Below, one piece after another: positions 1-8,627 of a stretch of 12,778 nt of DNA (its first letter is position 1; each line of letters opens with the position of its first letter). The notes beneath the pieces were generated by a model, which was given only the letters and a program-made list of their open reading frames with translations, was not told the origin of the DNA and searched no databases. The stretch spans positions 1 through 12,778 of the forward strand of contig CAJVPJ010001057.1 in the NCBI GenBank assembly GCA_910592205.1, given 5' to 3'. The stretch is from Paraglomus occultum (Eukaryota; Glomeromycota; Glomeromycetes; Paraglomerales; Paraglomeraceae). A program made the position numbers and the translations under genes.

Positions 1-501
1 ATATCCGAAATTCAGTGAGGTTGCAGATTATAAAAACACAAACTGTGTGTGTCACCGACTTAATATAAGCGAGAAATTATTTGATTGGCATTCTTTAGCC
101 GATCAAAAGTCGAGAACGTATCCCATGTTCGATAGATTGTACAAAGAATGCACAACAATTATTTGACCCTGTTTTGTGGCGCGAAAACATGTTGGTTCTC
201 TGAGCTTATTGAGAAACGTATTCCTTGCATATTTGTTATAGATACGCAGAGACAGCTGCGGAACACGCAAAAATTTTTTGCGGAGGGAGACAACTTCGAA
301 TGCGGAAAATTACTTTTATTTTATTTTTATTTATTTTTCACATAGCTTTACGCGTGCAGACCATATCGAAAATAAGTATTCCTCTTTTTTTTTTTAATGG
401 TGTATGGGAATATATTTTGTACATTTTTGGTTTTGGTATAAATATTACAAACAATTCAAAAGAACTCGCTATAAACAAATTTTATAAGGTGACGAAAGAA
501 G
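1..501. other. Non-genic AT-rich flank downstream of the methyltransferase
   Basis: I see no gene here that I can support. There is a T-rich low-complexity run at about 308-340 and a poly-T run near 384-393. A 65-codon ATG frame at 148-345 and an overlapping frame to 536 exist, but neither resembles a known protein and both end in the low-complexity tract. The stretch lies 3' of the minus-strand methyltransferase, so it probably includes that gene's 3' untranslated region. Confidence 0.5.
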
Positions 502-1643
502 TTATGACTTTCGGGCTATATAGCGATATGTCGTAAAAGTCGTCCGATATTCGTTAAATTCGTTTGGAAGTTTTTCTAGCATAGCATCATATTCATCATT
601 CGATGTGCTCATAAACTCCATATTCTGTCTTTTCGTTATTCGGAAGAGCGGGAGATACGCTTTGAGAGCCTAACAAACCGAATAAATGGGTATATATATT
701 AGAACATTTCATTCGTAATTGGAATTATCACGACGGATTGATCGAGAGTTCTTCCTCTTTAATATAAAAAACGTACCAGATCACCAGGTTCTCCTCCCCA
801 ATTGCCAATAGGTAGCGAGCGTGTATCCCGCTTGAATTCTTTGATATGAGGGTGGGATTCAAGCAAACGCGACAGTTGCGAGTAGAGTGACATGTGTAAA
901 CCTCGGGAATTAGCCCATGCAAATGCTGTTTTAAACGGGAATAAAAAAATTATTGTCAATGATAAACGTGCGGAGTCTTCTTCTTCACTTGAATTGTTAT
1001 AGACCGTTTACTTACTTGCATCCAACAATTTCCGAGTAATGGGTCCAGCACGGTCCAACATGAGACTAGTTTCGACGAATTCAATCCATCCACCAGAATC
1101 AGTCACTCTAACTACTTCCTTGAATACTAAATCTTCCCAAGCTTTTTTTGTAAAGTATCCGGTAAGGAAATGCACGTAAACATAATCAAACATCTTGTCG
1201 TCTAACCGAAGCTTTTTCTGGAGCGTGTTTTGAGTAAACCTCGCATTTGGTGGCAAGGGTTTTGCCGTAACTTCAGTGAGGACATCGATAGCAGTGAATT
1301 TCGACTTTGGAAATTCGGCCGCTCGTTCGCATACCCATACGCCCATTCCGCTCCCGATATCGAGGACTCTGATGCCAGATTGAAGTTTCTCTTTGACTGG
1401 GGCAATAAAATCGGCATTCCAGGCATTGCGCAGTAAACGATGTTGTAGTTGAATGCGACCCACGTCTTCTTCCAAGTTGGTCGAGTCAGACAGCCATATG
1501 CTTGGATGAGCTTGGCTACATCTTCGTTCTGTTTTAAATGATTCGATGCTGCTTCGTTTCTTGGATGATGAACGACTAACGGAACTACGTGGAGACGAGT
1601 CCTGTTCGTATTCCAAGTTTGCGGTTGAATAACAGTTGCCCAT
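502..1643 (-). CDS. Class I SAM-dependent methyltransferase with N-myristoylation-type start, 3 exons
   Basis: Exons are 1643-1016, 925-777 and 669-502, with GT-AG introns of 90 and 107 bases in consistent phase, giving about 314 aa. The start context is strong (ACAATGG). The protein opens MGNCYS, which has Gly2, Cys4 and Ser6 as in N-myristoylated and palmitoylated proteins, and continues with a Ser/Lys/Arg-rich tail (residues 16-35). The Rossmann methyltransferase core follows: motif I VLDIGSGMGVW (93-103), the acidic end of strand 2 at AID (118-120), FDYVYVHFL (152-160) and RVTDSGGWIEFVE (179-191). Exon 2 carries LPIGNWGGEPGDL. Exon 3 ends in an aromatic, basic tail, YRTTFTTYRYIARKS. This order matches a methyltransferase family I know from Mucoromycota, whose substrate is generally unknown. 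A short extra exon could hide in the 107-base intron, because relatives seem to have about ten more residues there. Membrane anchoring is inferred. Confidence 0.88.
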
Positions 1644-2923
1644 TGTATAAAAATTTATATTAAGGGTTTATATGTATGATGGAATTATTTTTAGTCGTTA
1701 TTAATATTTCAAACTATATATATTTTACAATCTACCGAGAAAGAAGAATGCTATTACGAGTCAAAAAACCCTTCGTTATGACGTCGAGTTGGTTGTAAAG
1801 GAATGTAGAGTATCCTTCTAATGAATCGAAGAAAGAACAATAAACTGTTTGGGGAGAAATGAAAAAACGGTTACAAAGCTTTTTTATGTGGAAAAATCCA
1901 AGTCACGTAACACCGAGCCTAATAAGTTCACCTTTTGTGGTAATGAGATATTGCCTATATAAGCTTATTCAAAAAAGAGAATATATTAAATATACAATTG
2001 CGGGGCCTGGGGCTGTAACAAACAAACAAAAGTGAAGTAAATTATTTATGTGGACAAGTTACTAAACAAGTCATATTCCACGTTGACTTTTGCATACTCA
2101 CACTTACCAAACAAGTCAAATAGCATTCCTTTTTTTTCTTTAAAAAGGTTTTGGGTCATTTCACTTTCTTCAGGGCACGTCGTCTGTTGCAACTCTTAGC
2201 GCATGCTCTCTCCCTGCAGCGCTTAGAATTTTATGGTTGAAAATAGCGGCTAACCCAGTTACGCTTACCATTCAGTATATGTTGCAATGCATATTACTTG
2301 GTTGCCATAGTATCCAATAAGTTTCTGCAATAACCCGCTGTTCGGACGTTTTTGGTCTTGCTAAGCGCTTATAACAATAGCCATGTACCAATTAAAAGTA
2401 AAGGGGGCATAGAGTTGCATATGAGAGATTACGTTGCAATCTGATTGGTCGGCTGAATAGATATCGTGATACAAGAATATTTTGTACAGACGAACGATAT
2501 TAATAATGATGCATTTAGTAAAAAAACCAACCCTTTGACATAAGCATGTTAATAAATTATTCAAAGCGGAAAAGATTGGTGTGATTGTCCTTGATCACCA
2601 GTATATTTCATTCATTCGGGTGAGAAGAAAAACTGGCGTTACGTGATGATGGAAACACAGGGTTTAAGACATTAGAATAGACGGAATTCCGACATTGTTA
2701 TTAATTAATGTCTATTGACATTTTCGTATATATCCATTTTACAAATATAAATAGTCTTATGCTTTTAGAATACCTTACTGAATATAATTCATGTTACTCA
2801 AATATAAACTATCGGTCTATTGTGTTTACTCATACTGTAGAACGATAAAGCTGTTCTTCTGTGCATAAACTATATGTATCTTTACTAAAAGATCGACTGA
2901 GCAGACGCTGCAAGCAGTCATAA
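1644..2923. other. Non-genic AT-rich spacer upstream of the methyltransferase
   Basis: This should contain the promoter of the minus-strand methyltransferase, but I cannot point to a defined element. No coding exon with credible splice sites was recognised. The minus-strand frame at 2361-2564 has no similarity I can name. A short C/G-rich patch (about 2000-2014) stands out from the AT-rich surroundings. Confidence 0.45.
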
Positions 2924-3040
2924 TCCCCATTTCAACGTCCTTTCTTCACGAATCCCCACGTTTTAGAGTTTTTGTCCAATGAGCTTTACCTGAATTTACT
3001 TTGTAAAGGTCCCAGTTTTACTGAACAGTCTTTTGTGTGA
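2924..3040 (+). other. Exon-like open frame, unassigned
   Basis: An open frame of 38 codons between in-frame stops has a protein-like composition. It reads in part FFTNPHVLEFLSNELYLN followed by LLCKGPSFTEQ. There is no ATG, so if real it is an internal or terminal exon. A possible GTAAAG donor lies at 3002. I do not recognise the family and could not join it in phase to the open frames at 3340 and 3494. It may be a decayed gene or chance. Confidence 0.2.
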
Positions 3041-3339
3041 CCAACAATACTATATATAATGTATTAATATATTAATATCGCATTTCAATTAAATTAAATT
3101 GAATTCATTATCATTACTATTACAGCATTATACGCATGCAATCTTGTACAACATCTAACGAATTCTGTGCGATCCCCATGATTTGGCTTGAGCGCTCGTA
3201 ATCAAACTTGCAAGCGTGAACACATTGTGGATTAATCGTCATTTTCAACCCCTCCCCCACCCAGTTTCTGCTCTTTCTTCATCTCTTTCTGCAATTTGTG
3301 TTTATATGTGCTTACTATAACCAACAAATCTTATTCAAG

Positions 3340-3477
3340 GGGGGCGGACAGCTTAGTCAGCATGTGGATGACGCTGATGCAACATTTCAAGTCCAAATAC
3401 CAGGCCAGGAGCCAAAGGAATCTAAGAATCATTATAGGTTAATTAATCTGTACTACTCCTTCCAATTCTTTCTATAG
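3340..3477 (+). other. Exon-like open frame behind a good splice acceptor, unassigned
   Basis: A classic intron 3' end precedes this stretch: a pyrimidine tract at about 3249-3290, a TACTATAACC branch-point-like sequence at 3313-3322, and CAAG at 3336-3339. The frame then encodes GGQLSQHVDDADATF and QVQIPGQEPKESKNHY, rich in G-starting codons, which looks genuinely coding. It stays open to a TAG at 3475-3477, although AG/GTTAAT at 3438-3439 could be a weak donor. The same frame is open leftwards to 3220 through the pyrimidine tract. I do not recognise the family. If AG at 3437-3438 is joined to an exon starting at 3549, the phase continues into the next open frame. Confidence 0.3.
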
Positions 3478-3493
3478 TCTCTTCTCTTCTTGA

Positions 3494-3742
3494 TACAAAG
3501 AAACGTTTAAGCTCCAATGCGGCAATAAGGTTCTCTTGGCGTACAGCTCTTACTATAATAGCGTACTGTATTCCTTTGCCTTCACAAGGGTTACCGTGTG
3601 CCACTCCGGTGAAAATCTGTTGATATCATGTTATAACTTGTCAGAACGGGGATATGAAAAAAAAATGCGTTTCGAAGTCCAAAGAAGTTTTACGGAATTG
3701 CACCACTCTGTGACAATCATTCAGACTTTGGCGTTAGTATAA
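3494..3742 (+). other. Exon-like open frame of 82 codons, unassigned
   Basis: The frame runs from just after a TGA at 3491-3493 to a TAA at 3740-3742. It includes RVTVCHSGENLLISCYNLSE, then an ATG at 3664 starting MRFEVQRSFTELHHS. The composition looks protein-like rather than random. There is no upstream ATG in frame. A possible acceptor GTACAG lies at 3541-3548, and its phase fits the upstream exon-like frame at 3340. No homologous family comes to mind. Together with its neighbours it may mark an unrecognised or decaying plus-strand gene. Confidence 0.25.
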
Positions 3743-3825
3743 ACGTCATTTTTGTGCCGATACTTTACGGTCAAAGAATTAAATAGTATTACAGAAATAC
3801 GATAAATACACATTACTATAAAAGA

Positions 3826-4269
3826 ATGATTCTCTCACACATCTTCCGAACGTTCTTGTCGATATGGGGAAACTTGCTATTTCTGAATTCGAAATTTTTT
3901 CATTGGTTCGCCAACAGGTTTATGGATATGGCACTTCGACACATGACAGCCGCAGATGACATTTACCATCTCATACAGTGTCTAATATACAGGATTATTG
4001 AATGTTGCAATTTTCTAGTTGACCGAGTCTCATTATGTAAGCGTCAACGTCTCATAATGGAAGTTAATGTTTCGAAAACAGCAGGTATAATAATTCGACA
4101 CAGTGATATGAGATTTGGAATGTATATGCAGTGCATGGTGATACGATTACAGTGCATTGATATACAAAAAATGTGTAACCCCGTGTTTGTGCTGTGTTGG
4201 ATACATGATAATGATTTTTATACATTAAATTTGTTCCAGTGGGATGAATATTTACTGTATCAAGTATAA
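3826..4269 (+). other. Uninterrupted 147-codon ATG ORF, unassigned
   Basis: This is the longest ORF in the spacer and is unusually long for AT-rich DNA. The product is hydrophobic and rich in Met, Cys, His and Ile (for example DIYHLIQCLIYRIIECC), which is unusual for a real protein and typical of an antisense reading. The minus strand here has only three stops between about 3812 and 4192 in one frame, so a decayed minus-strand gene is a serious alternative. There is no signal peptide, no motif and no splice evidence. Confidence 0.2.
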
Positions 4270-4372
4270 ATGTGTTAGTAATTAAATTATTTTATTGGCG
4301 AAATTGACTGTTACGATAAAAAAACACCCATTAAATTATTATGTAACAACCAATTATTAATAATTACCAGCA

Positions 4373-4576
4373 CTATACACTAGCACGATCAATAAAGATT
4401 TCCTCTACACTGCTTAAATTTGTCAACTGACAAGAAACCTTTGATTTCTTCACATACAGTATTATCAAGCTGATCGCGAATACAAAGAGAAAATACATGT
4501 CGAACAGAGTGTGTGCCATAAATCTGAAGAGGAGCCAGGCGGGTGGCGGGAGAATGTGCGCCAAGGTAGCTTTCAC
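4373..4576 (-). other. Possible small single-pass membrane protein ORF
   Basis: The frame is open on the minus strand behind a plausible acceptor (AAATTCTAG at about 4581-4589). It encodes a proline patch (HILPPPAW), then a strongly hydrophobic helix (MYFLFVFAISLIILYV) followed by the basic KKSK, then a short polar tail. That fits a single-pass membrane protein, about 48 aa from the first ATG or longer if it is the last exon of a spliced gene. The first codon of the long frame is GTG, so the 67-codon version is not a credible standalone gene. The plus strand is also open over part of this stretch. No family is recognised. Confidence 0.18.
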
Positions 4577-4914
4577 TTGCTAGAATTTTACAAGAAAGTT
4601 AAATATTTATTTATTATCCAAGTAAAGTTGACAGAAAACAGTTTACGCAGAGCTTATCCCAAAACTCTAAAACTTGCATGATTAACTAACTAAACGCGGT
4701 CAACGAGCTTGTTGATTTGTGAACAAAGAAGCCACTTGATCACGATCTAGCACCTATTTAATCCTGTGCTCTTGGATTGGTGATTCCCACCTTTTTTATG
4801 TATAAAGTTAAAGTTGTTAATAAAATTTAGTATACCTAAACATTGGTATAGCGATATTCGATTGTGTCACTACAAATGCTGCTTTAATCACGAGTAACAA
4901 CGTCTGTTGAACAA

Positions 4915-4930
4915 TATCCTACGTAGGATA
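4915..4930. repeat. Perfect 16-base palindrome TATCCTACGTAGGATA
   Basis: The two 8-base arms are exact reverse complements with no loop. It lies alone in the spacer about 540 bases upstream of the IDH1 start codon. It could be a dimeric transcription-factor site or chance. A link to IDH1 is not shown. Confidence 0.6.
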
Positions 4931-5473
4931 GTAATACCTTTTTTGAACAATCACGAGTGTTAATTTTTTGTCACGATACTCTCTACTGTTTTTGTAAACT
5001 TTGAATTAAAGAGTCCAGGTTAAATGATTACTGCTTATGTCAACCGACCTCGACATTTCACGAATGAATGTCACGCGAGAAAATAGATACGTATTGTTTA
5101 ATCTTCATATTCATTGGCAAAGGCTCTCTCTTCCTACTGGATTTTAAACGCACACACAGAAAATTCTTAGTGTTGACATTAAACACATGGCCTGTTATCG
5201 AAACTGGCAGGCCAAACGTGTAAATTAATGTTACACTATTTTGGCCAATGTTGAATGTGTGAACGTCAATTCCCATGAAATTTTTTAAACTTTCGTGTAA
5301 ACTTTTAATATTAAGTAAACAATAATATTTTAATATGGGAGAGAAAAGTCACAGGATTTGTCAAGTGTGACGTACCGAAATAATGATTGATGAACACAAG
5401 AATCAATCGATAATCATCATTTTTTCTCTTGTCTGAATTGGGCAATTTAGTTGGCATTGCAACCGAAATCACT
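4931..5473. other. IDH1 upstream region
   Basis: This should hold the promoter and 5' untranslated region of IDH1. I see no clear TATA box or other defined element that I would call. A 72-codon minus-strand frame (5058-5276) is open, but I cannot assign it. The longer minus-strand frame starting at 5670 is mainly the shadow of IDH1 exons 1 and 2. Confidence 0.4.
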
Positions 5474-7128
5474 ATGCTCAGGACGTTATTCAGGAAGCAC
5501 GTACAAGTTACTGCTGCTGGAAAGGAGGTGAGTGGATGTTTCATCTCCAACAAGGGGATAAATGAAAATAAAGTTAAATTGTTAGGATCATCGTCAACAC
5601 TCACACTGAAATACACCATTTTTAAAAAAGCTTGCCCGTAACTACAGCACCCCAGTCTTGAATTCATCAACGATCCCTCAAGTTCAAACGGTAAGTTTTT
5701 TTAGACATGCTAATTGACCATACCCACAACTTTACTAGGAGAAACTTTCTTACACTCTCAAGCTTTTGTTGATCTAACAGTCGGATTTTACAAAATATGG
5801 TGGAAAATACACCGTAACCTTGATCCCTGGTGATGGCATAGGCCAGGAAACAACATCAGCTGTGAAGACGGTCTTCAAAGCAGCGAACGTGCCGGTTGAA
5901 TGGGAGCAATTCGATGTTACAGGAACTTCTCATGAGGAGGATGCATTGTTCAAGAAGAGCGTTGAATCTTTGAAAAGAAATAATGTAGCACTAAAAGGTA
6001 TTCATGCTCTCTCGCATATGTGAGTTAATGTCAATGATTGAAAACTTTGATGAGCTGATTGACATACAAATTATCTGTTTATCGCAGGCATTCTATACAC
6101 ACCCATAACAAAACTTGCACATTCGTCGTTTAATGTGTCAATAAGAAGAAATCTCGATATTTACGCATCACTGGTTTTAATTAAGAACGTAAAAGGTTGC
6201 CCATCTAGACACAAAGACGTTGACTTTGCCCTTATCAGAGAAAATACAGAAGGAGAATATTCCGGATTAGAACATCAGGTGAACATACCGATTTCTCGAA
6301 TCGCCTTTTGGGAAACAAAAAAGTTCATTTCTAATCACGAGTCTTGTTTTCTCGATAGTCATATCCGGGGGTAGTAGAATCGTTAAAGATTGTAACCCGA
6401 GCGAAAACGGAACGCATCGCACGCTTTGCGTTTGACTATGCTCTCAAAAATGGCCGCAAGAAAGTAACATGTGTTCATAAGGCCAACATTATGAAACTAG
6501 GCGATGGACTTTTTCTCAACACTTGTCGCGAAGTAGCCAAAGATTACGAATCGAGCGGGATAAAATTTGAGGATATGATCGTGGATAATTGTTCCATGCA
6601 GCTCGTCAGTAAACCCCAGCAGTTCGATGTGATGGTGATGCCCAACTTGTACGGCAACATTGTTAGTAATGTTGGTGCCGCCCTAGTTGGCGGAGCTGGA
6701 ATCATTCCTGGATGTAATATTGGGAGAGATTATGCATTGTTTGAACCAGTAAGTATAAAGTCAGAGCTTGATGCTGATGAAAATATCTGTAATACTAAAT
6801 TGATAGTCTATAATGGTATTATAGGGCTGTAGACATGTAGGGAAAGACATCCAAGGACATAACAAAGCGAACCCAACAGCAATGATTCTTTCTGGAGTAA
6901 TGATGTTGCGCCATTTGGGACTCGAAGATCATGCTATTAGAATCTCGAATGCATTATACAAGACGATTGAGATGGGATCCGTAAGTATTGTTTGTTCTAA
7001 TCGCACATTCTTGTTGAATTTATTTTCGACATCTAAGCCATGTTCCCTTTCTACAGGCAAGAACACTAGACATGGGAGGAACAGCGACAACCACGGACTT
7101 TACTCTAGCGGTTGTATCAAATCTGTAA
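5474..7128 (+). CDS. IDH1: Mitochondrial NAD-dependent isocitrate dehydrogenase, regulatory-type subunit 1, 7 exons
   Basis: Exons are 5474-5527, 5631-5690, 5781-5997, 6088-6278, 6359-6748, 6825-6980 and 7057-7128. All introns are GT-AG and in phase, giving 379 aa. The enzyme is an NAD-dependent heteromer that oxidises isocitrate to 2-oxoglutarate in the TCA cycle, in the mitochondrial matrix. The N-terminus ([12 protein letters not shown], then LARNYST from exon 2) is a basic, hydroxylated presequence with an RNYS cleavage-like site. The mature part carries [55 protein letters not shown] and [19 protein letters not shown]. Residues 274 and 278 are Asn, where catalytic (IDH2-type) subunits have Asp in NLYGDILSD, and the surrounding sequence follows yeast IDH1. 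So this is the regulatory, IDH1-type subunit and would need a catalytic partner encoded elsewhere. ATG at 5474 is the only in-frame start and has A at -3. Confidence 0.95.
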
Positions 7129-7655
7129 AAGTTGATAACTTTATTTGTCGATCGATCTATGTGGATAGAGTATATTGTATACATATGAAGGTGGCCGGGG
7201 TTGTAATTTATGATCTTGAAAATTTAGACCACTTATCATGGGCAGTATTAATGAAATGACATCAATTCACTTCAGAGTTGGCTTGCAATAATTATTTCTA
7301 CGCACAACTGCATTATTATTATTATTACTTGGACTAATATTTGGCATAATCTTTTTAAAACGACTGTCTTGTTCGCGGAATGAGGAGAGCGCTTTGCGCC
7401 TAAATTGATAAAAAAAAAACTTGAAAGAGTTAGCATCAAAGTCTTTACGAAATAACATACGCCCAATTAAGACCACATATACCTATTTTGGGGGGAGTTT
7501 TGCGTTTCGTGAGTGTTAATAAATTTTTGAAAAAAGCCGTCCGCGACTTGTGGTTATAAAATTTTTTTGTAAGCGTGCTATACAATTAAAACCTGCTTGC
7601 CTGGATTTTTACCGCGATAATATAATCGATGATTGACGTGCCTTACTTAATATAG
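7129..7655. other. IDH1 downstream region with unassigned open frames
   Basis: This should include the IDH1 3' untranslated region. There is an ATT/TTA microsatellite-like run at about 7313-7327. A minus-strand frame (7476-7267) encodes a basic segment with an Asn run (SPSNNNNN) and could be the last exon of something, but its first codon is GTG and I cannot find a partner exon. A plus-strand open frame at about 7522-7632 (contains KRAIQLKPACLDFY) overlaps a GTAAGC donor-like site at 7570 and might be an upstream exon of the candidate gene at 7656. None of these is firm. Confidence 0.35.
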
Positions 7656-8262
7656 TGGATTTTCGGGGCTTGAAAGAGATCTTCCAGAGGAAGCGAAGTG
7701 GAAAGTACGTTTGTTAGGGTGAGTGGGGTAAAAAGCTTTCAGTCTGAATTGCAAGTCTTACAAGAATGGATCTTAATCCAATGCTTCTTTTGCTTTATAC
7801 TGTTATTTGCTAAACATTCTAAGAACACACTAGTTATCCTTTGTTTCATTAAGAGTAAGTAAAGAACATCGTACACGAGTCGATCGTCTGCAGATGAAGC
7901 AGCCTCAATTGAAAATATCGCGACGTAAAACGACATGTAATTACTAAATGTGATCCCATTGATGAAGAAAAGCTATTGATTCTGCCCTGGAAAAAGATTG
8001 CGGATCATCTTCAATTAAATACTTCCTTAAACAGAGAACAATTGTGGAAAATGGTTTTTACAGCTTTCGTCTTGTTACGGTAAGTCGTAGTACCGTCTGG
8101 TGAGATTTCAAAAAGATCATGGACTTGCAACAAGTTTTGCGTCGTCAAAATATAGTTTATTCGGCGCTACGTAACATTAATATTAAACAACGAATGACGT
8201 TTTAACATCTTAATCAGGCGCGCGCGAAGATGAAGTTTTGTATCGCACCCAAATCTGATTAG
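7656..8262 (+). CDS. Candidate spliced gene of unknown function, 5' end missing
   Basis: Three segments splice in a consistent phase. They are 7656-7718 (after ATATAG, donor GTGAGT), 7968-8079 (branch-like TACTAAAT at 7942-7949, acceptor GAAG, donor GTAAGT) and 8218-8262 (after TTTTAACATCTTAATCAG, ending in TAG). The product reads GLERDLPEEAKWKVRLLG, then KAIDSALEKDCGSSSIKYFL, KQRTIVENGFYSFRLVT, and a C-terminus ARAKMKFCIAPKSD. Codons in this frame are rich in G at position 1, as in real genes. No ATG exon was found, so the 5' end is unknown. The last two segments are also open in a second frame (LPWKKIADHLQLN), and other joins near 7705-7742 are possible. I do not recognise the family. The gene sits tail-to-head with THOC5, about 365 bases upstream of its ATG. 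Confidence 0.4.
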
Positions 8263-8494
8263 CGTATTTCTAGATGAGCCATAGCTACGCTGCTGAATCA
8301 AAAGTCTGTTTTTCGAAAATCTGTACTGGCGTTATTTACTAAGCAAACGACAAATTTTACATTTTCTTGAAGACAATTTCGAGTAAAATACTCATAAATT
8401 TACGCAGGTTGCTGTAATCGAGCTGTTATGCGCTAAATGACGTTATTTTCATATTATAATAATTTACATATGTGTAAAATATGTCTACTAATAT

Positions 8495-8539
8495 TGACAC
8501 ATAAAAATGTGACTTTCACGGCATGTAAATTTTGTGTCA
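8495..8539. repeat. Imperfect inverted repeat upstream of THOC5
   Basis: The left arm TGACACATAAAA (8495-8506) pairs with the right arm TTTTGTGTCA (8530-8539), apart from one bulged T. A smaller hairpin, TTTACA-TATG-TGTAAA (8463-8478), lies just to the left. Both are within 170 bases of the THOC5 start codon, in its presumed promoter or 5' untranslated region. Function is unknown. AT-rich DNA forms such repeats easily. Confidence 0.4.
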
Positions 8540-8627
8540 CATGAACGTGTAGTGCGTAAAATCATTTATACTGTCTGTCAATTTAAGCTTTTTGATTTAC
8601 AATTACAATCATCATACTCTAGCAACC

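Noticed and set aside
1202-1426. Minus-strand ORF of 74 codons
   Set aside because: It is an out-of-frame shadow of methyltransferase exon 1.
1230-1436. Plus-strand ORF of 68 codons
   Set aside because: It is antisense to the methyltransferase core and has no features of its own.
5311-5670. Minus-strand ORF of 119 codons
   Set aside because: It overlaps IDH1 exons 1 and 2 and intron 1 in antisense, with no motif or splice evidence.
5474-7128. IDH2 or 3-isopropylmalate dehydrogenase identity
   Set aside because: The sequence follows yeast IDH1 throughout, has Asn at the catalytic Asp positions, and carries a mitochondrial presequence.
6882-7259. Plus-strand ORF of 125 codons
   Set aside because: It is IDH1 exon 6 read through intron 6 and then out of frame. 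The real reading is exon 6, intron, exon 7.
7739-7936. Minus-strand ORF of 65 codons
   Set aside because: It is antisense to the intron of the candidate gene and not protein-like after the first 25 residues.
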